Shown here: positions 37,591-45,938 of the stretch, piece by piece | How positions within the stretch are numbered: position 1 is the first letter of the stretch | How the letters are laid out: each line of letters opens with the position of its first letter | NCBI GenBank assembly: GCA_963721175.1 | Contig: CAVRIG010000023.1 | Coordinates: forward strand, 310,001-374,000 | Direction: 5' to 3' | Source of the DNA: Aliishimia sp963721175 | GTDB taxonomy: Bacteria > Pseudomonadota > Alphaproteobacteria > Rhodobacterales > Rhodobacteraceae | DNA: 64,000 nucleotides | Made by a program: the position numbers and the translations under genes | Notes under the pieces: model-generated | What the model was told of the DNA's origin: nothing | Databases searched by the model: none | Seen by the model: only the letters and a program-made list of their open reading frames with translations

Positions 37591-37605
37591 GGGAGGGAGC
37601 CAAGC

Positions 37606-37926
37606 ATGAATAACGCGAAAATTTGGCTCGTGGTCAATCCGACCGTGGGCATTCCGCTTTTCCTGACCGGCGTGGCCGTCAGTTCATTTGCGGTGCACCT
37701 GGCGTTGATCAAGAACACCGACTGGATCGAAGAGTATCACCAAGGCGGCAATGCCGAGGCGATGGCTGCGGTCGATACGGAAACGGACGTTCAGAACGCC
37801 AGTGCGACAACGCAACTGCGCGATGGCGACCGTCTGCAGGTCGTGCTGCCCGACGGCACCAAGGCCTGGGCCGTGATCGAGGCGCCCGACGCGACGTTGG
37901 CGTCCGTCGTGCCGCTCAGGGACTAG
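37606..37926 (+). CDS. pucA: Light-harvesting complex 2 alpha polypeptide (PucA) with long C-terminal extension
   Basis: The first 48 residues align without gaps to classical LH2 alpha chains: MNNAKIWLVVNPTVGIPLFL, His31 ligand in FAVHLAL, Trp40, Tyr44. Position 45 is His, where LH2 of Rhodoblastus acidophilus has Trp and Rhodobacter sphaeroides has Tyr; residues 44/45 tune the red-most absorption band. After GG (48) comes an unusual tail of nearly 60 residues (ETDVQNASATTQLRDGDRLQ, VLPDGTKAWAVIEAPDATL), so the protein is 106 residues, about twice normal. It lies 15 bases after pucB with GGGAGG upstream. Confidence 0.93.
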   Translation: MNNAKIWLVVNPTVGIPLFLTGVAVSSFAVHLALIKNTDWIEEYHQGGNAEAMAAVDTETDVQNASATTQLRDGDRLQVVLPDGTKAWAVIEAPDATLASVVPLRD

Positions 37927-37944
37927 CCGTCCCGACAAACCGAT

Positions 37945-37969
37945 CGGCGGGGCATCTCTTGTCCCGCCG
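37945..37969 (+). other. hairpin between pucA and pucC
   Basis: A 7-base stem CGGCGGG / CCCGCCG encloses an 11-base loop in the pucA-pucC gap. Such intercistronic hairpins are known to protect upstream puf/puc mRNA from decay and so raise antenna protein output. There is no T-run. Confidence 0.55.
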
Positions 37970-38015
37970 CATCCTTGTCTTACGACAACCAGTTCGGCGC
38001 AGGGAGGTCCGGCCG

Positions 38016-39434
38016 GTGTTCAGCACGCGCGACATCGTGGCTCGCAAACTGATGGCGGTTGCGCCACGGTTTCTGCCGTTCGCCGAGGTTGCGACCGAAG
38101 ATCTGCCGCTCAGACGCCTGCTGCGACTGTCGCTCTTTCAGGTCACCGTGGGGATGGCACTGGTGCTGCTGGTCGGCACCCTCAACCGCGTGATGATCGT
38201 GGAGCTTGCGGTGCCCGCCTCGCTTGTGGGCATCATGTTGGCGCTGCCACTGGTCTTCGCCCCCTTCCGCACACTGATCGGCTTCAAGTCCGACACATAC
38301 GACTTTGCCCTTGGCTGGCGGCGCACACCTTACATCTTCAAGGGGACCATGCTGCAGTTCGGCGGCTTTGCCATCATGCCGTTCGCGCTGCTGGTCCTGT
38401 CGGGCTTTGGCGAAGCCGTGGACGCGCCGCGCTGGATCGGCATCAGTTCGGCCGCACTTGCCTTCCTGCTGGTCGGCGCAGGAGTTCACACCGTACAGAC
38501 GATCGGACTGGCGCTCGCCACCGATCTGGTCCGCGAGGAGGATCAGCCGAATGTGGTCGGCCTCATGTATGTCATGCTGCTTCTGGGAATGATCGCGGCG
38601 GCCTTCGTCTACGGGCGTCTGCTCGAGCCCTACACACCGGCGCGTCTGATCCAGGTGATCCAGGGAACCGCGGTGGTGACCATCCTGCTCAACGGGATTG
38701 CGATGTGGAAACAGGAGCCGCGCGACCGCGAGCGGGCCCGTGCCGGTCGGCCGAAGCCCAGTTTCGGCGATGCCTGGAGCCAGTTCATCACCGGCGCGAA
38801 TGCACTGCGCCTGCTGGTCGTGATCGGGCTCGGCACGTTCGGGTTCGGCATGGCGGACGTGCTGCTCGAACCTTACGGCGGCCAGGTGCTGGGGATGACG
38901 GTGGCCGCCACGACCAAGCTGACCGCCGTTCTCGCGGGCGGATCGCTCGTGGGCTTCTGGCTCGCCTCCTACACCCTGGCCCGCGGCGCCTCGCCAACGC
39001 GCATGGCCTGGTACGGCGCACTCGTCGGTGTTCCGGCCTTTGGTGCAATCATCGTCGCAGCGCAGAGCAGCAGCGTCGAACTCTTTACCGTCGCGATCCT
39101 CGGCGCCGGGTTCGGAGCGGGGCTTTTCGGCCATGGTACCCTCACCGCCACAATGCGCAATGCGCCGCGCGAGCAGGTCGGCCTGGCACTTGGCGCCTGG
39201 GGCGCTGTTCAGGCCACCTGCGCAGGCATCGCGATCGCCGTGGCAGGCGTTGTACGTGACGCGGTTCTCGCCTTCCAAAGCGGTGCCGCGCACGGTGTGG
39301 AAGCGCCCTACATCCCGGTCTTCGCGCTCGAGATGGCGTTCCTCATTCTGGCCGTGATCGCGGTCTGGCCGCTGAAGAACCGACTGGGCCGGAAAACTGC
39401 TGGAACCGATCGACAGGAAGCATATGTTTCCTGA
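38016..39434 (+). CDS. pucC: LH2 assembly protein PucC (BCD/MFS family)
   Basis: This 472-residue polytopic membrane protein belongs to the PucC/LhaA/BCD branch of the major facilitator superfamily, with about 12 helices. It is needed for LH2 assembly, probably by delivering bacteriochlorophyll. Signature stretches are LRLSLFQVTVGMALVLLVGT, PLVFAPFRTLIGFKSDTY and LGWRRTPYIFKGTMLQFGGF. No ATG fits; GTG 38016 (then FSTRDIVARK) has AGGGAGG 8 bases upstream. It follows pucBA after a hairpin, as in other puc operons. Confidence 0.93.
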   Translation: MFSTRDIVARKLMAVAPRFLPFAEVATEDLPLRRLLRLSLFQVTVGMALVLLVGTLNRVMIVELAVPASLVGIMLALPLVFAPFRTLIGFKSDTYDFALGWRRTPYIFKGTMLQFGGFAIMPFALLVLSGFGEAVDAPRWIGISSAALAFLLVGAGVHTVQTIGLALATDLVREEDQPNVVGLMYVMLLLGMIAAAFVYGRLLEPYTPARLIQVIQGTAVVTILLNGIAMWKQEPRDRERARAGRPKPSFGDAWSQFITGANALRLLVVIGLGTFGFGMADVLLEPYGGQVLGMTVAATTKLTAVLAGGSLVGFWLASYTLARGASPTRMAWYGALVGVPAFGAIIVAAQSSSVELFTVAILGAGFGAGLFGHGTLTATMRNAPREQVGLALGAWGAVQATCAGIAIAVAGVVRDAVLAFQSGAAHGVEAPYIPVFALEMAFLILAVIAVWPLKNRLGRKTAGTDRQEAYVS

Positions 39435-39527
39435 AAGACCATCATGCGGGATCCCGGCCCTGACCCGCATGAGCGACGTGCGCGCCTCAACCAGGTTTTC
39501 GGGGTCGAAGAAGAAGGAAGAGGTCAA

Positions 39528-40154
39528 ATGACGACGATTGTCACACGTCTTTATGCCGACACGAAAACGGCCGAGCAGGCGGCCACCGCGCTGAAGCTGC
39601 AGAGCCATCGCGACGACACCATAGACGTCATCGAACAGGGAACCGGAGCCAAGGCCGCGATGATCGACGCGCGGGTTCCCGAGCATTCGGCGGCTGCGTA
39701 TTCCAAGAAGATGACCAAGGGCAACGCGCTGGTTGTGGTCCGCGCAGCCATCACCCCGTTCGGGGCCGCACGCAATGCGATGGATACGCTGGACGAATTC
39801 GACAGCATCGATGCCGGCGTGGAAAACCAGAATGTCTACCTGAAGGAAGACTCCGTGGAACATATGTTCCTCGACACGAAGGTTGACCGGACGCATCGCC
39901 TTTGGGCCACCTGGGGCAACGAACGGCGGCGCGGGCGGGTGTCCGACGCGTTCGGAGTGCGCACACTGGCGCCTTACAAGACGCACAACTCTGTCATGTC
40001 GGGCACGCACTTCATGTCCCGCGCGTTCTGGCCGATGTCATTGCTCAGCAGGCGCAAACCGAATGCCGTGTTGAGGGACAATCCTCACATGTCCAAGTAC
40101 TTCTGGCCGATGCCGCTGATCAGCCGCCGGACACCGAACGTCAACGTGAGTTGA
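39528..40154 (+). CDS. puc-operon protein with duplicated C-terminal motif (PucE-like position)
   Basis: This 208-residue protein starts MTTIVTRLYADTKTAEQAAT. The first half has a soluble alpha/beta look with AATALKLQSHRDDTIDVIEQ. The C-terminus carries a tandem motif, HFMSRAFWPMSLLSRRKPN then HMSKYFWPMPLISRRTPN, each with basic flanks around an aromatic/Trp-Pro core. That could lie on or in the membrane. It follows pucC by 93 bases in the same direction, the slot of accessory pucD/E-type genes in some LH2 operons. From memory similar proteins occur beside roseobacter puc genes; the role is unproven. Confidence 0.65.
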   Translation: MTTIVTRLYADTKTAEQAATALKLQSHRDDTIDVIEQGTGAKAAMIDARVPEHSAAAYSKKMTKGNALVVVRAAITPFGAARNAMDTLDEFDSIDAGVENQNVYLKEDSVEHMFLDTKVDRTHRLWATWGNERRRGRVSDAFGVRTLAPYKTHNSVMSGTHFMSRAFWPMSLLSRRKPNAVLRDNPHMSKYFWPMPLISRRTPNVNVS

Positions 40155-40196
40155 CGACAGGGGCGGGTGGGCTCGGGCGGATTGCCGTCCGGGCTG

Positions 40197-40931
40197 CTAC
40201 GGCTTGCGCGCCACCCGCGCAGAGCCGCAATGCATTTCTCCCTCGGCCCGGTCGAAGCGCAGATAGGCCAACGCCTCGTCGCCCGACCGCGTCAACAATG
40301 TGCCGGCGGGTTTGCCGTCGGCAGTGATCTCGGCGCCGGGCTCGGCTTGGCCGCTGACCCGGACGCGCGCGAGACCCTTGCGAAGCTGGGTCTTGTGCCG
40401 CATCCGCGCCGTCACCTCCTGCCCGACGTAGCAGCCCTTGCGGAAATCGACTCCGTTCATGGCATCGAAGTTCATCTCCAGGATGAAGCTGTCCGGGGTC
40501 AATTCGACGCCCGTTTCCGGCACCAGGTAAGCGACGCGACGCGCGTCCCAATCCACGGGATCTTCGGCCTGCGCCTCTTTGCGCCACGCCCGCCAGCCCA
40601 TCTCCGGGTGGCGCGGGTCGGTCCAGCCATCCGCCGGTGCCTCTCCCAGACCGCGGTGCAGGTGCAGGTCTTCCTTGGAGATCGCGACGTCGGCACGCAG
40701 TTTGTACATGGAGAGACGCTGCATCAGTCCCGGTGCCAGATCACCATCCACGTCGATCAGGAGGTCCTCACCGTCCGCAAGGACGAAGAAATCCGCCAGA
40801 TATTTTCCCTGCGGCGTCAGAAGTGCTGCGTAGACCGGACCCTGTGACAGCCTCTTCAGATCATTCGTGACGAGCCCTTGCAGGAATTCGGTTGCGTCCG
40901 AGCCGCTGATGCGGAGGAGGGTTCGGGACAT
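40197..40931 (-). CDS. ygfZ: YgfZ/GcvT-like folate-binding protein
   Basis: This 244-residue protein is of the YgfZ (IbaG-independent Fe-S maintenance) family, a tetrahydrofolate-binding GcvT relative that supports certain [4Fe-4S] enzymes. N-terminal MSRTLLRISGSDATEFLQGL and the family hallmark FRKGCYVGQEVTARM with the conserved cysteine are clear. It is somewhat shorter than the E. coli protein (326 residues). It points away from the divergent glycosyltransferase at 40997 and towards the puc operon. Confidence 0.88.
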   Translation of the reverse strand: MSRTLLRISGSDATEFLQGLVTNDLKRLSQGPVYAALLTPQGKYLADFFVLADGEDLLIDVDGDLAPGLMQRLSMYKLRADVAISKEDLHLHRGLGEAPADGWTDPRHPEMGWRAWRKEAQAEDPVDWDARRVAYLVPETGVELTPDSFILEMNFDAMNGVDFRKGCYVGQEVTARMRHKTQLRKGLARVRVSGQAEPGAEITADGKPAGTLLTRSGDEALAYLRFDRAEGEMHCGSARVARKP

Positions 40932-40996
40932 GGATTGCTCCGGTTATGGGTTTCGTCCAGATATAGTGGATTACCGCGCCACGAAAGAGGCCCCGC

Positions 40997-41665
40997 ATGC
41001 CCGCGCCGATTTCCGTCGTCATTCCGACGCTCGACGCTGTGCGCGAGTTGCCCGGATGCGCCGCCGCTCTGATGGAGGGAGTGGAGGTCGGGATCGTCCG
41101 CGAACTGATCGTGAGCGATGGCGGGTCGTCCGACGGAACGCTGCAGTTCGCCGACGAGATCGGAGCCATGATCGTGACGGGTCCGGCATCCCGGGGCGGG
41201 CAGCTTCGGCGCGGCTGCGCCGCTGCGCGCGGGGACTGGCTGCTTGTCGTCCATGCCGACACGCAACTTGCAACCGGATGGACGAAACCGGTTCTGCGCC
41301 ACCTGGCCACCGACGACGCGGGCTGGGGCACGCTGCGATTCGATCACGGCGGCAGGCTGGTTGCCGGGTGGGCCAACCTCCGCAGCCGGATGTTCGGCTT
41401 GCCCTATGGCGATCAGGGCCTGCTGCTACCGCGCGCGCTCTACGAAGCCGTGGGCGGTTATCCCGATCAGCCGCTCATGGAAGACGTCGCACTGGCCGGC
41501 GCCTTGCGGGGCCGGCTGCGGCCGTTGGGTGTCGTGGCGGTGACCAGCGCCGAAAAATATCGCCAGCAGGGCTGGATGCGGCGCGGGGCACGAAACCTTT
41601 GGACACTCTTGCGCTATGGCGCCGGGGCCAGCCCGGAGAGACTCGCGCAAGGCTATCGCCGCTAG
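40997..41665 (+). CDS. family 2 glycosyltransferase (TIGR04283-like)
   Basis: This 222-residue GT-A enzyme starts PAPISVVIPTLDAVRELPGC. It has the nucleotide-sugar motif IVSDGGSSDGTLQFA, the metal-binding DxD-like VVHADTQL and a C-terminal KYRQQGWMRRGARNLW. Short GT2 proteins of this kind (TIGR04283 type, from memory) often pair with a TIGR04282 partner, which is not present here. The acceptor is unknown. Confidence 0.82.
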   Translation: MPAPISVVIPTLDAVRELPGCAAALMEGVEVGIVRELIVSDGGSSDGTLQFADEIGAMIVTGPASRGGQLRRGCAAARGDWLLVVHADTQLATGWTKPVLRHLATDDAGWGTLRFDHGGRLVAGWANLRSRMFGLPYGDQGLLLPRALYEAVGGYPDQPLMEDVALAGALRGRLRPLGVVAVTSAEKYRQQGWMRRGARNLWTLLRYGAGASPERLAQGYRR

Positions 41666-41833
41666 AGTTTGCGGGATCCGGCCGGTGTCCAACTTCCGAA
41701 CGTCCGGCTTTTATCGGTCTTCGCGCATGTATATGAAACGGCATCTGCGTCAGCTCGCGGTCGCGGCGCGGCGCGTAGGCCTCGAGCGCGTTGCGTTTTG
41801 CCGGCACGCTATCCTGTAAGACCGCGTCGGCCG

Positions 41834-42508
41834 TCATCGACGTGATGTGTTGAAACCGGACTGAATCGTGTAGGGGCTGTATTCCGTGCGTAGCCAGTCC
41901 TCGAAACCGATGCCGGTTTCTGCGTGCCGAGCCTCGTAAGCGTCCAGGATCCGGTCCAGCACGCCTGTCCTCGTCCACTTGAAGTGGACGAAGAGGGGCG
42001 AGAATTGTTTACGTACCTCGGCCAGAGGTGCACCTTCAATTGCCAGAAGATGGATTGCGGCGGCGAGCGAGGATCTGTCCGCCCCGGACTTGCAATGCAT
42101 CACCATTGGCTTTTCGATCCGCCGCATCGTGTCGAGCAATTCGACCAGCGTTCGGCGGCGGGGTGCTTTCCGTGCACTCAACCCTTCGAAATCCACCAGC
42201 GTCAGGCCGAGTTCGGCGCAGGCGTCCCGCTCGAACCGGTAATGCGGGGCATCGGAGGCTCCGCGCAGATTGAGGATCGTTCGCGTACCCCGTTCGGCAA
42301 GCCGCGCGAGGCGCGCCGGCGACGGGTGGTTCGCGCGAAAGACACCCGGCGCGATTTCGGCTTCGTTGTTCCAGACAGATCGCAGGATCCCATGATCGAA
42401 GATCAGGAAATGCAGCCACGCCCGCAGCCGGGCGCCAGGCGCGTCGAGGTCGTCGGCCAACTCGCGCAGCGTCTCCTTCACGTGTCGCAGGTTCTGACGC
42501 AGGGTCAT
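41834..42508 (-). CDS. tyrosine/dual-specificity protein phosphatase
   Basis: This 224-residue phosphatase has the P-loop HCKSGADRS (H-C-X5-R-S), preceded by the general-acid region LTLVDFEGLSARKAP and the fold signature GTRTILNLRGASDAPHY. Bacterial members of this class resemble cyclin-like or PTEN-type phosphatases; substrates may be protein phosphotyrosine or phosphoinositide-like compounds. I chose ATG 42508 (MTLRQNLRHVKET); the 30 residues before it look non-native. Confidence 0.85.
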   Translation of the reverse strand: MTLRQNLRHVKETLRELADDLDAPGARLRAWLHFLIFDHGILRSVWNNEAEIAPGVFRANHPSPARLARLAERGTRTILNLRGASDAPHYRFERDACAELGLTLVDFEGLSARKAPRRRTLVELLDTMRRIEKPMVMHCKSGADRSSLAAAIHLLAIEGAPLAEVRKQFSPLFVHFKWTRTGVLDRILDAYEARHAETGIGFEDWLRTEYSPYTIQSGFNTSRR

Positions 42509-42694
42509 GGCGGGCCTGTGGCGGTTTCGGGTCGCGCAGACATAGGCCGTCCGGTCGTGGCCGGCAAGCGTCCGGGCGCGGAGACATCGGCGCCGCACGC
42601 CACGTTTGCACGGTTATTCGCAGACCGACACCGGATGTCGTTGACGTTTCGGTCTTTGCGGCTACGGTGCGCCGGTCAACCTTCGGAGAGTCGC

Positions 42695-43882
42695 ATGCCC
42701 GGACGCGAATATCTAGCCATTCCAGGACCTTCGGTGGTGCCGGACCAGGTTCTTCAGGCGATGCACCGGGCCGCGCCCAACATCTACGAAGGCGCGTTGG
42801 TCGATGCGGCACCCGGCATGGCGGCGGATCTCAAACGCGTGGCGCAGACCGGTGGCGACGTGGCCATGTATATCGGCAACGGCCACGCGGCGTGGGAGGC
42901 GTCGCTGGCCAACGTGCTCGGCGAGGGCGACGCGGCTCTGGTCGCCGCGACCGGCCGGTTCGGCCTCGGATGGGCCGACGTCGCCAAGGGGCTGGGGGTT
43001 GAGACGGAGATCCTCGATTTCGGCAAACAAAGCCCGATCGACCTTGCCCGAGTGGAAGAGGCGCTGTCTGCGGATACCGCGCACCGGTTCAAGGCGCTGC
43101 TGGCGGTGCATGTGGACACGTCGAGTTCGGTTCGCAACGACATCAAGGGTCTGCGGGAAATCCTGGACCGGACGGGGCATCCCGCGCTTCTGATGGCCGA
43201 TTGCGTGGCATCGCTCGGCTGCGACCGGTTCGAGATGGACGCCTGGGGCGTGGACGTCATGGTGACCGGCTCGCAGAAGGGATTGATGCTGCCGCCGGGC
43301 ATGTGTTTCGTCTTCTTCAACGATCGGGCGGCGCGGGTGCGGGCCGCCATGAAGCGGGTCAGCCGGTACTGGGACTGGACCCCGCGCGCCAGGCCCGAAC
43401 ATTTCTACCAGTACTGGTACGGCACGGCGCCGACACATCATCTTTTCGGGCTGCGCAAGTCGCTGGACATGATCCTCGAGGAGGGGATGGAGGCGGTCTG
43501 GGCGCGACACGACCGGCTGGCGCGTGCGATCTGGGCCGCGTGCGACGTTTGGGCCGAAGGTGGCGCGCTGCAATTGAACGTTTCGGATCCGGCGGATCGC
43601 AGCCGGTCGGTGACGGCGCTGCGGCTCAACGAAGGCAGGGCGCAGCAGTTGCGCGCATGGGTGGAACGGGAGGTGTCGCTCACCCTCGGGATCGGACTCG
43701 GCATGGCGGAGCCGGGCGACCCGCGCATTCACGATTTCTTCCGGATGGGTCACATGGGCCACGTGAACGGGCAGATGATCATGGGATTGCTGGGCGGAGT
43801 CGAGGCTGGCCTGCACGCGCTGGGCGTCCCGCGGGGTCATGGAGCGCTGGAGGCGGCGGCGAAGGCAATTGCCGGCGACTAA
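42695..43882 (+). CDS. class V aminotransferase (serine--glyoxylate/alanine--glyoxylate type)
   Basis: This 395-residue PLP enzyme of the AGT/SGAT family begins MPGREYLAIPGPSVVPDQVL. The cofactor-binding Lys lies in VMVTGSQKGLMLPPG and the Asp that contacts the PLP ring nitrogen in LLMADCVASLGCD. The C-terminal domain carries FFRMGHMGHVN. Such enzymes transaminate glyoxylate with serine or alanine, linking C2 and C1 metabolism. It is transcribed alone, with GGAGAG upstream of ATG 42695. Frame intact. Confidence 0.88.
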   Translation: MPGREYLAIPGPSVVPDQVLQAMHRAAPNIYEGALVDAAPGMAADLKRVAQTGGDVAMYIGNGHAAWEASLANVLGEGDAALVAATGRFGLGWADVAKGLGVETEILDFGKQSPIDLARVEEALSADTAHRFKALLAVHVDTSSSVRNDIKGLREILDRTGHPALLMADCVASLGCDRFEMDAWGVDVMVTGSQKGLMLPPGMCFVFFNDRAARVRAAMKRVSRYWDWTPRARPEHFYQYWYGTAPTHHLFGLRKSLDMILEEGMEAVWARHDRLARAIWAACDVWAEGGALQLNVSDPADRSRSVTALRLNEGRAQQLRAWVEREVSLTLGIGLGMAEPGDPRIHDFFRMGHMGHVNGQMIMGLLGGVEAGLHALGVPRGHGALEAAAKAIAGD

Positions 43883-43981
43883 AGTACTGCTCAACCGCGC
43901 CGGCGCGGTGGCATCGAGTCAAACCACCTGCACATTTTGCATATGGTTCCAGCTAATTACATGGACTTTGTAATGTGGCCA

Positions 43982-44209
43982 CTACGACCGGATCCGCGCC
44001 CGTGGATTGCTCCGCTGTTCGGCCGCGCGATCCTGCGCACGTTCCTGCAACCGGGTCATCAGGTGATTGATGAACGCGCCCAGTACCATCACCAGGATCA
44101 ATCCCCAGATCGCCCAGATCACCATGAAGACCCAGGTGATGTTCACGCCGAACATGACGATGCAGGCATTGGTGTAGTTCGGTGCCGGTTGTCTGTCTTG
44201 ATCACGCAT
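43982..44209 (-). CDS. small membrane protein
   Basis: This 75-residue protein has a polar N-terminus (MRDQDRQPAPNYTNACIVMF) and a long hydrophobic stretch (VFMVIWAIWGLILVMVLGAF) that makes one or two helices, ending in a basic tail (LQERAQDRAAEQRSNPRAR). I know no function for it. It lies between the aminotransferase and the second IS3 copy and is oriented like hisC beyond that IS, so it may once have been downstream of hisC in one unit (inference). Confidence 0.65.
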   Translation of the reverse strand: MRDQDRQPAPNYTNACIVMFGVNITWVFMVIWAIWGLILVMVLGAFINHLMTRLQERAQDRAAEQRSNPRARIRS

Positions 44210-44329
44210 GCGCAGGACTCAACGAGAACTCGTCAGAACTATAATCGATCCCGCCCCCCCTGTGTCAGGGAAGTTGTCCGCTGCTCTGCTTTTCCTCTAC
44301 TTTTCAGGCGGGCGGGATAGGACGATGAC

Positions 44330-44823
44330 TTGGGATATTCACCGGAACGCAAGGCGGCTGTGCCGAGGCGGATGCTGCCGCCGAGCAAGATGGCCATTCG
44401 GCAGGTGTCGCGGGAGGAAGGGATTTCCGAGGCGACGCTGCACAAGTGGCGGGCCGAGGCGCGGGCGAGGGTCAGCTTCTGCCCGATGCCGATGCCGGCC
44501 CTGAAGGCTGGTCCTCGCGTGACAAGTTCGCGGCCGTGCTGGAAACAGCGGCGCTGAACGAGGCCGATCTGGGCGAATATTGCCGCACGCGCGGGCTCTA
44601 TCCGGCGCAGATCGCGGCGTGGCGGGCTGCATGCGAACAGGCGAACGACCGGGATCGCAGCAGCACGGCCCGGATCGGCCAGGCGACCAGGGAAGAGACG
44701 AAGCGGGTCAGGGATCTGGAGCGGGACCTGGCGCGCAAGGAGAAGGCTCTGGCTGAAACCGCAGCTCTGCTTGTTCTGCGAAAAAGGGCTCGGGCGATCT
44801 GGGGGGACGACGAGGACGCATGA
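44330..44823 (+). pseudogene. IS3-family OrfA (copy 2, frameshifted)
   Basis: The frame opens at TTG 44330 with GYSPERKAAVPRRMLPPSK and the HTH SREEGISEATLHKWRAEAR. Near 44466 one base is missing, and homology resumes in another frame with GQLLPDADAGPEGW and the C-terminal coiled coil ending RARAIWGDDEDA. OrfA provides specific binding to the IS ends, so this copy is probably non-autonomous if the break is real. Confidence 0.8.
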
Positions 44824-45880
44824 TCAGCACCCCACATCGCCAAAGCCCGCGCTGCTGATCGAAGAGGCCGTCACTGCTGGCGCGCGGCGCGCCAAAGCCT
44901 GCGCCGAGCTGGACATCAGCGACCGCACCCTGCGGCGCTGGACCAAGGGCGGAGAGGTGCGCCCCGATCAGCGTCCCCTCGTGCCGCGTCCGGAACCGCG
45001 CAACAAGTTGAGCCCGGCGGAACGCGCCGCCGTGCTGGAAGCCTGTAATTCAGCGGAATTCGCCAGCCTTCCGCCCAGCCGGATCGTGCCGAAGCTGGCC
45101 GATCAGGAGCGGTATCTGGCGTCGGAGTCCAGCTTCTACCGCATCCTGCGCGCAGAGGGGCAGCAGCATCACCGGGGTCGAGCCAGACCGCCCGTCCGAC
45201 GAAACCCTCCCGCCAGCTGCAAGGCCAGCGCGCCCTGCGATGTCCGGACCTGGGACATCACCTGGATGCCCGGGCCGGTCGCGGGGATGTTCTTCCATCT
45301 CTACCTGATCGTGGACATCTTCAGCCGGAAAATCGTCGGCTGGGAAGTTCATGAGCGCGAGAGCGCGGAGCTGGCGGCGGCGCTGATCCGGCAGGCGGTC
45401 CAAGCCGAAGGCTGCATCACGCGCCCGCGGGTCCTGCACGCCGACAACGGCAGCCCGATGAAGGGCGCCACGATGAAGGTGACCATGGAGAAACTGGGTA
45501 TCACCGCGTCCTGCAGCCGGCCGCGCGTCAGCAACGACAACCGCTTCTGCGAAGCCCTGTTCCGAACCTGCAAATACCGCCCGGACTGGCCGACCAAGGG
45601 CTTTGCCACAAAAGCTGATGCGCAGGCGTGGGTGAAATCCTTCACGAGCTGGTATGACGGCGAACACCTTCACAGCGCCATCCGCTTCGTCACGCCAAAC
45701 GCGCGCCACGCTGGGCACGACGTCGCGACGCTCGCCAGCCGCGCCCGTCTCCATGCAAAGGCACGGGCGCAAAACCCGGAACGCCGGTCAGGCAAAGCCC
45801 GCAACTGGCAACCCGCCGGACCCGTCTGGCTCAACCCAGAACGCGAAATCAGCGTCCCTGAAACCGGAGAAGCCGCATGA
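44820..45880 (+). CDS. IS3-family transposase OrfB (copy 2)
   Basis: The protein shares about 98% of residues with OrfB of copy 1. The DDE residues are in RTWDITWMP, LHADNGSPMKG and FCEALFRTCKYRPDWP. The expected ATG at 44820 (ATGA overlap with orfA) is separated from the main frame by a break after about nine codons, as in copy 1. The main frame stays open upstream to 44771, so a fusion or recoding product is possible. Confidence 0.82.
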
Positions 45881-45938
45881 AATCGGCGGACAACTCCTTT
45901 GACAAACACCGCCCTCGAAGTCCCGGAAATATCCTTGC

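Larger units (their letters stand above)
44263..45904 (+). mobile_element. IS3-family insertion sequence, copy 2
   Basis: This 1642-base element has terminal repeats TGTCAGGGAAGTTGTCCGC (left) and, read inward from the right, TGTCAAAGGAGTTGTCCGC; 16 of 19 positions match. It carries orfA and orfB and is the inverted partner of the copy at 26609-28131. It landed between hisC and the small membrane protein gene without cutting either. No clear target-site duplication is seen. Confidence 0.88.

Noticed and set aside
43894..43909. ACCGCGCCGGCGCGGT palindrome after the class V aminotransferase gene
   Set aside because: A 16-base GC palindrome without loop or T-run, of a kind expected by chance in high-GC DNA; not called a terminator.
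44771..44830. Programmed -1 frameshift joining IS3 orfA and orfB
   Set aside because: IS3 elements normally use -1 slippage, but here the long orfB frame is +1 relative to orfA, so the usual mechanism does not fit.
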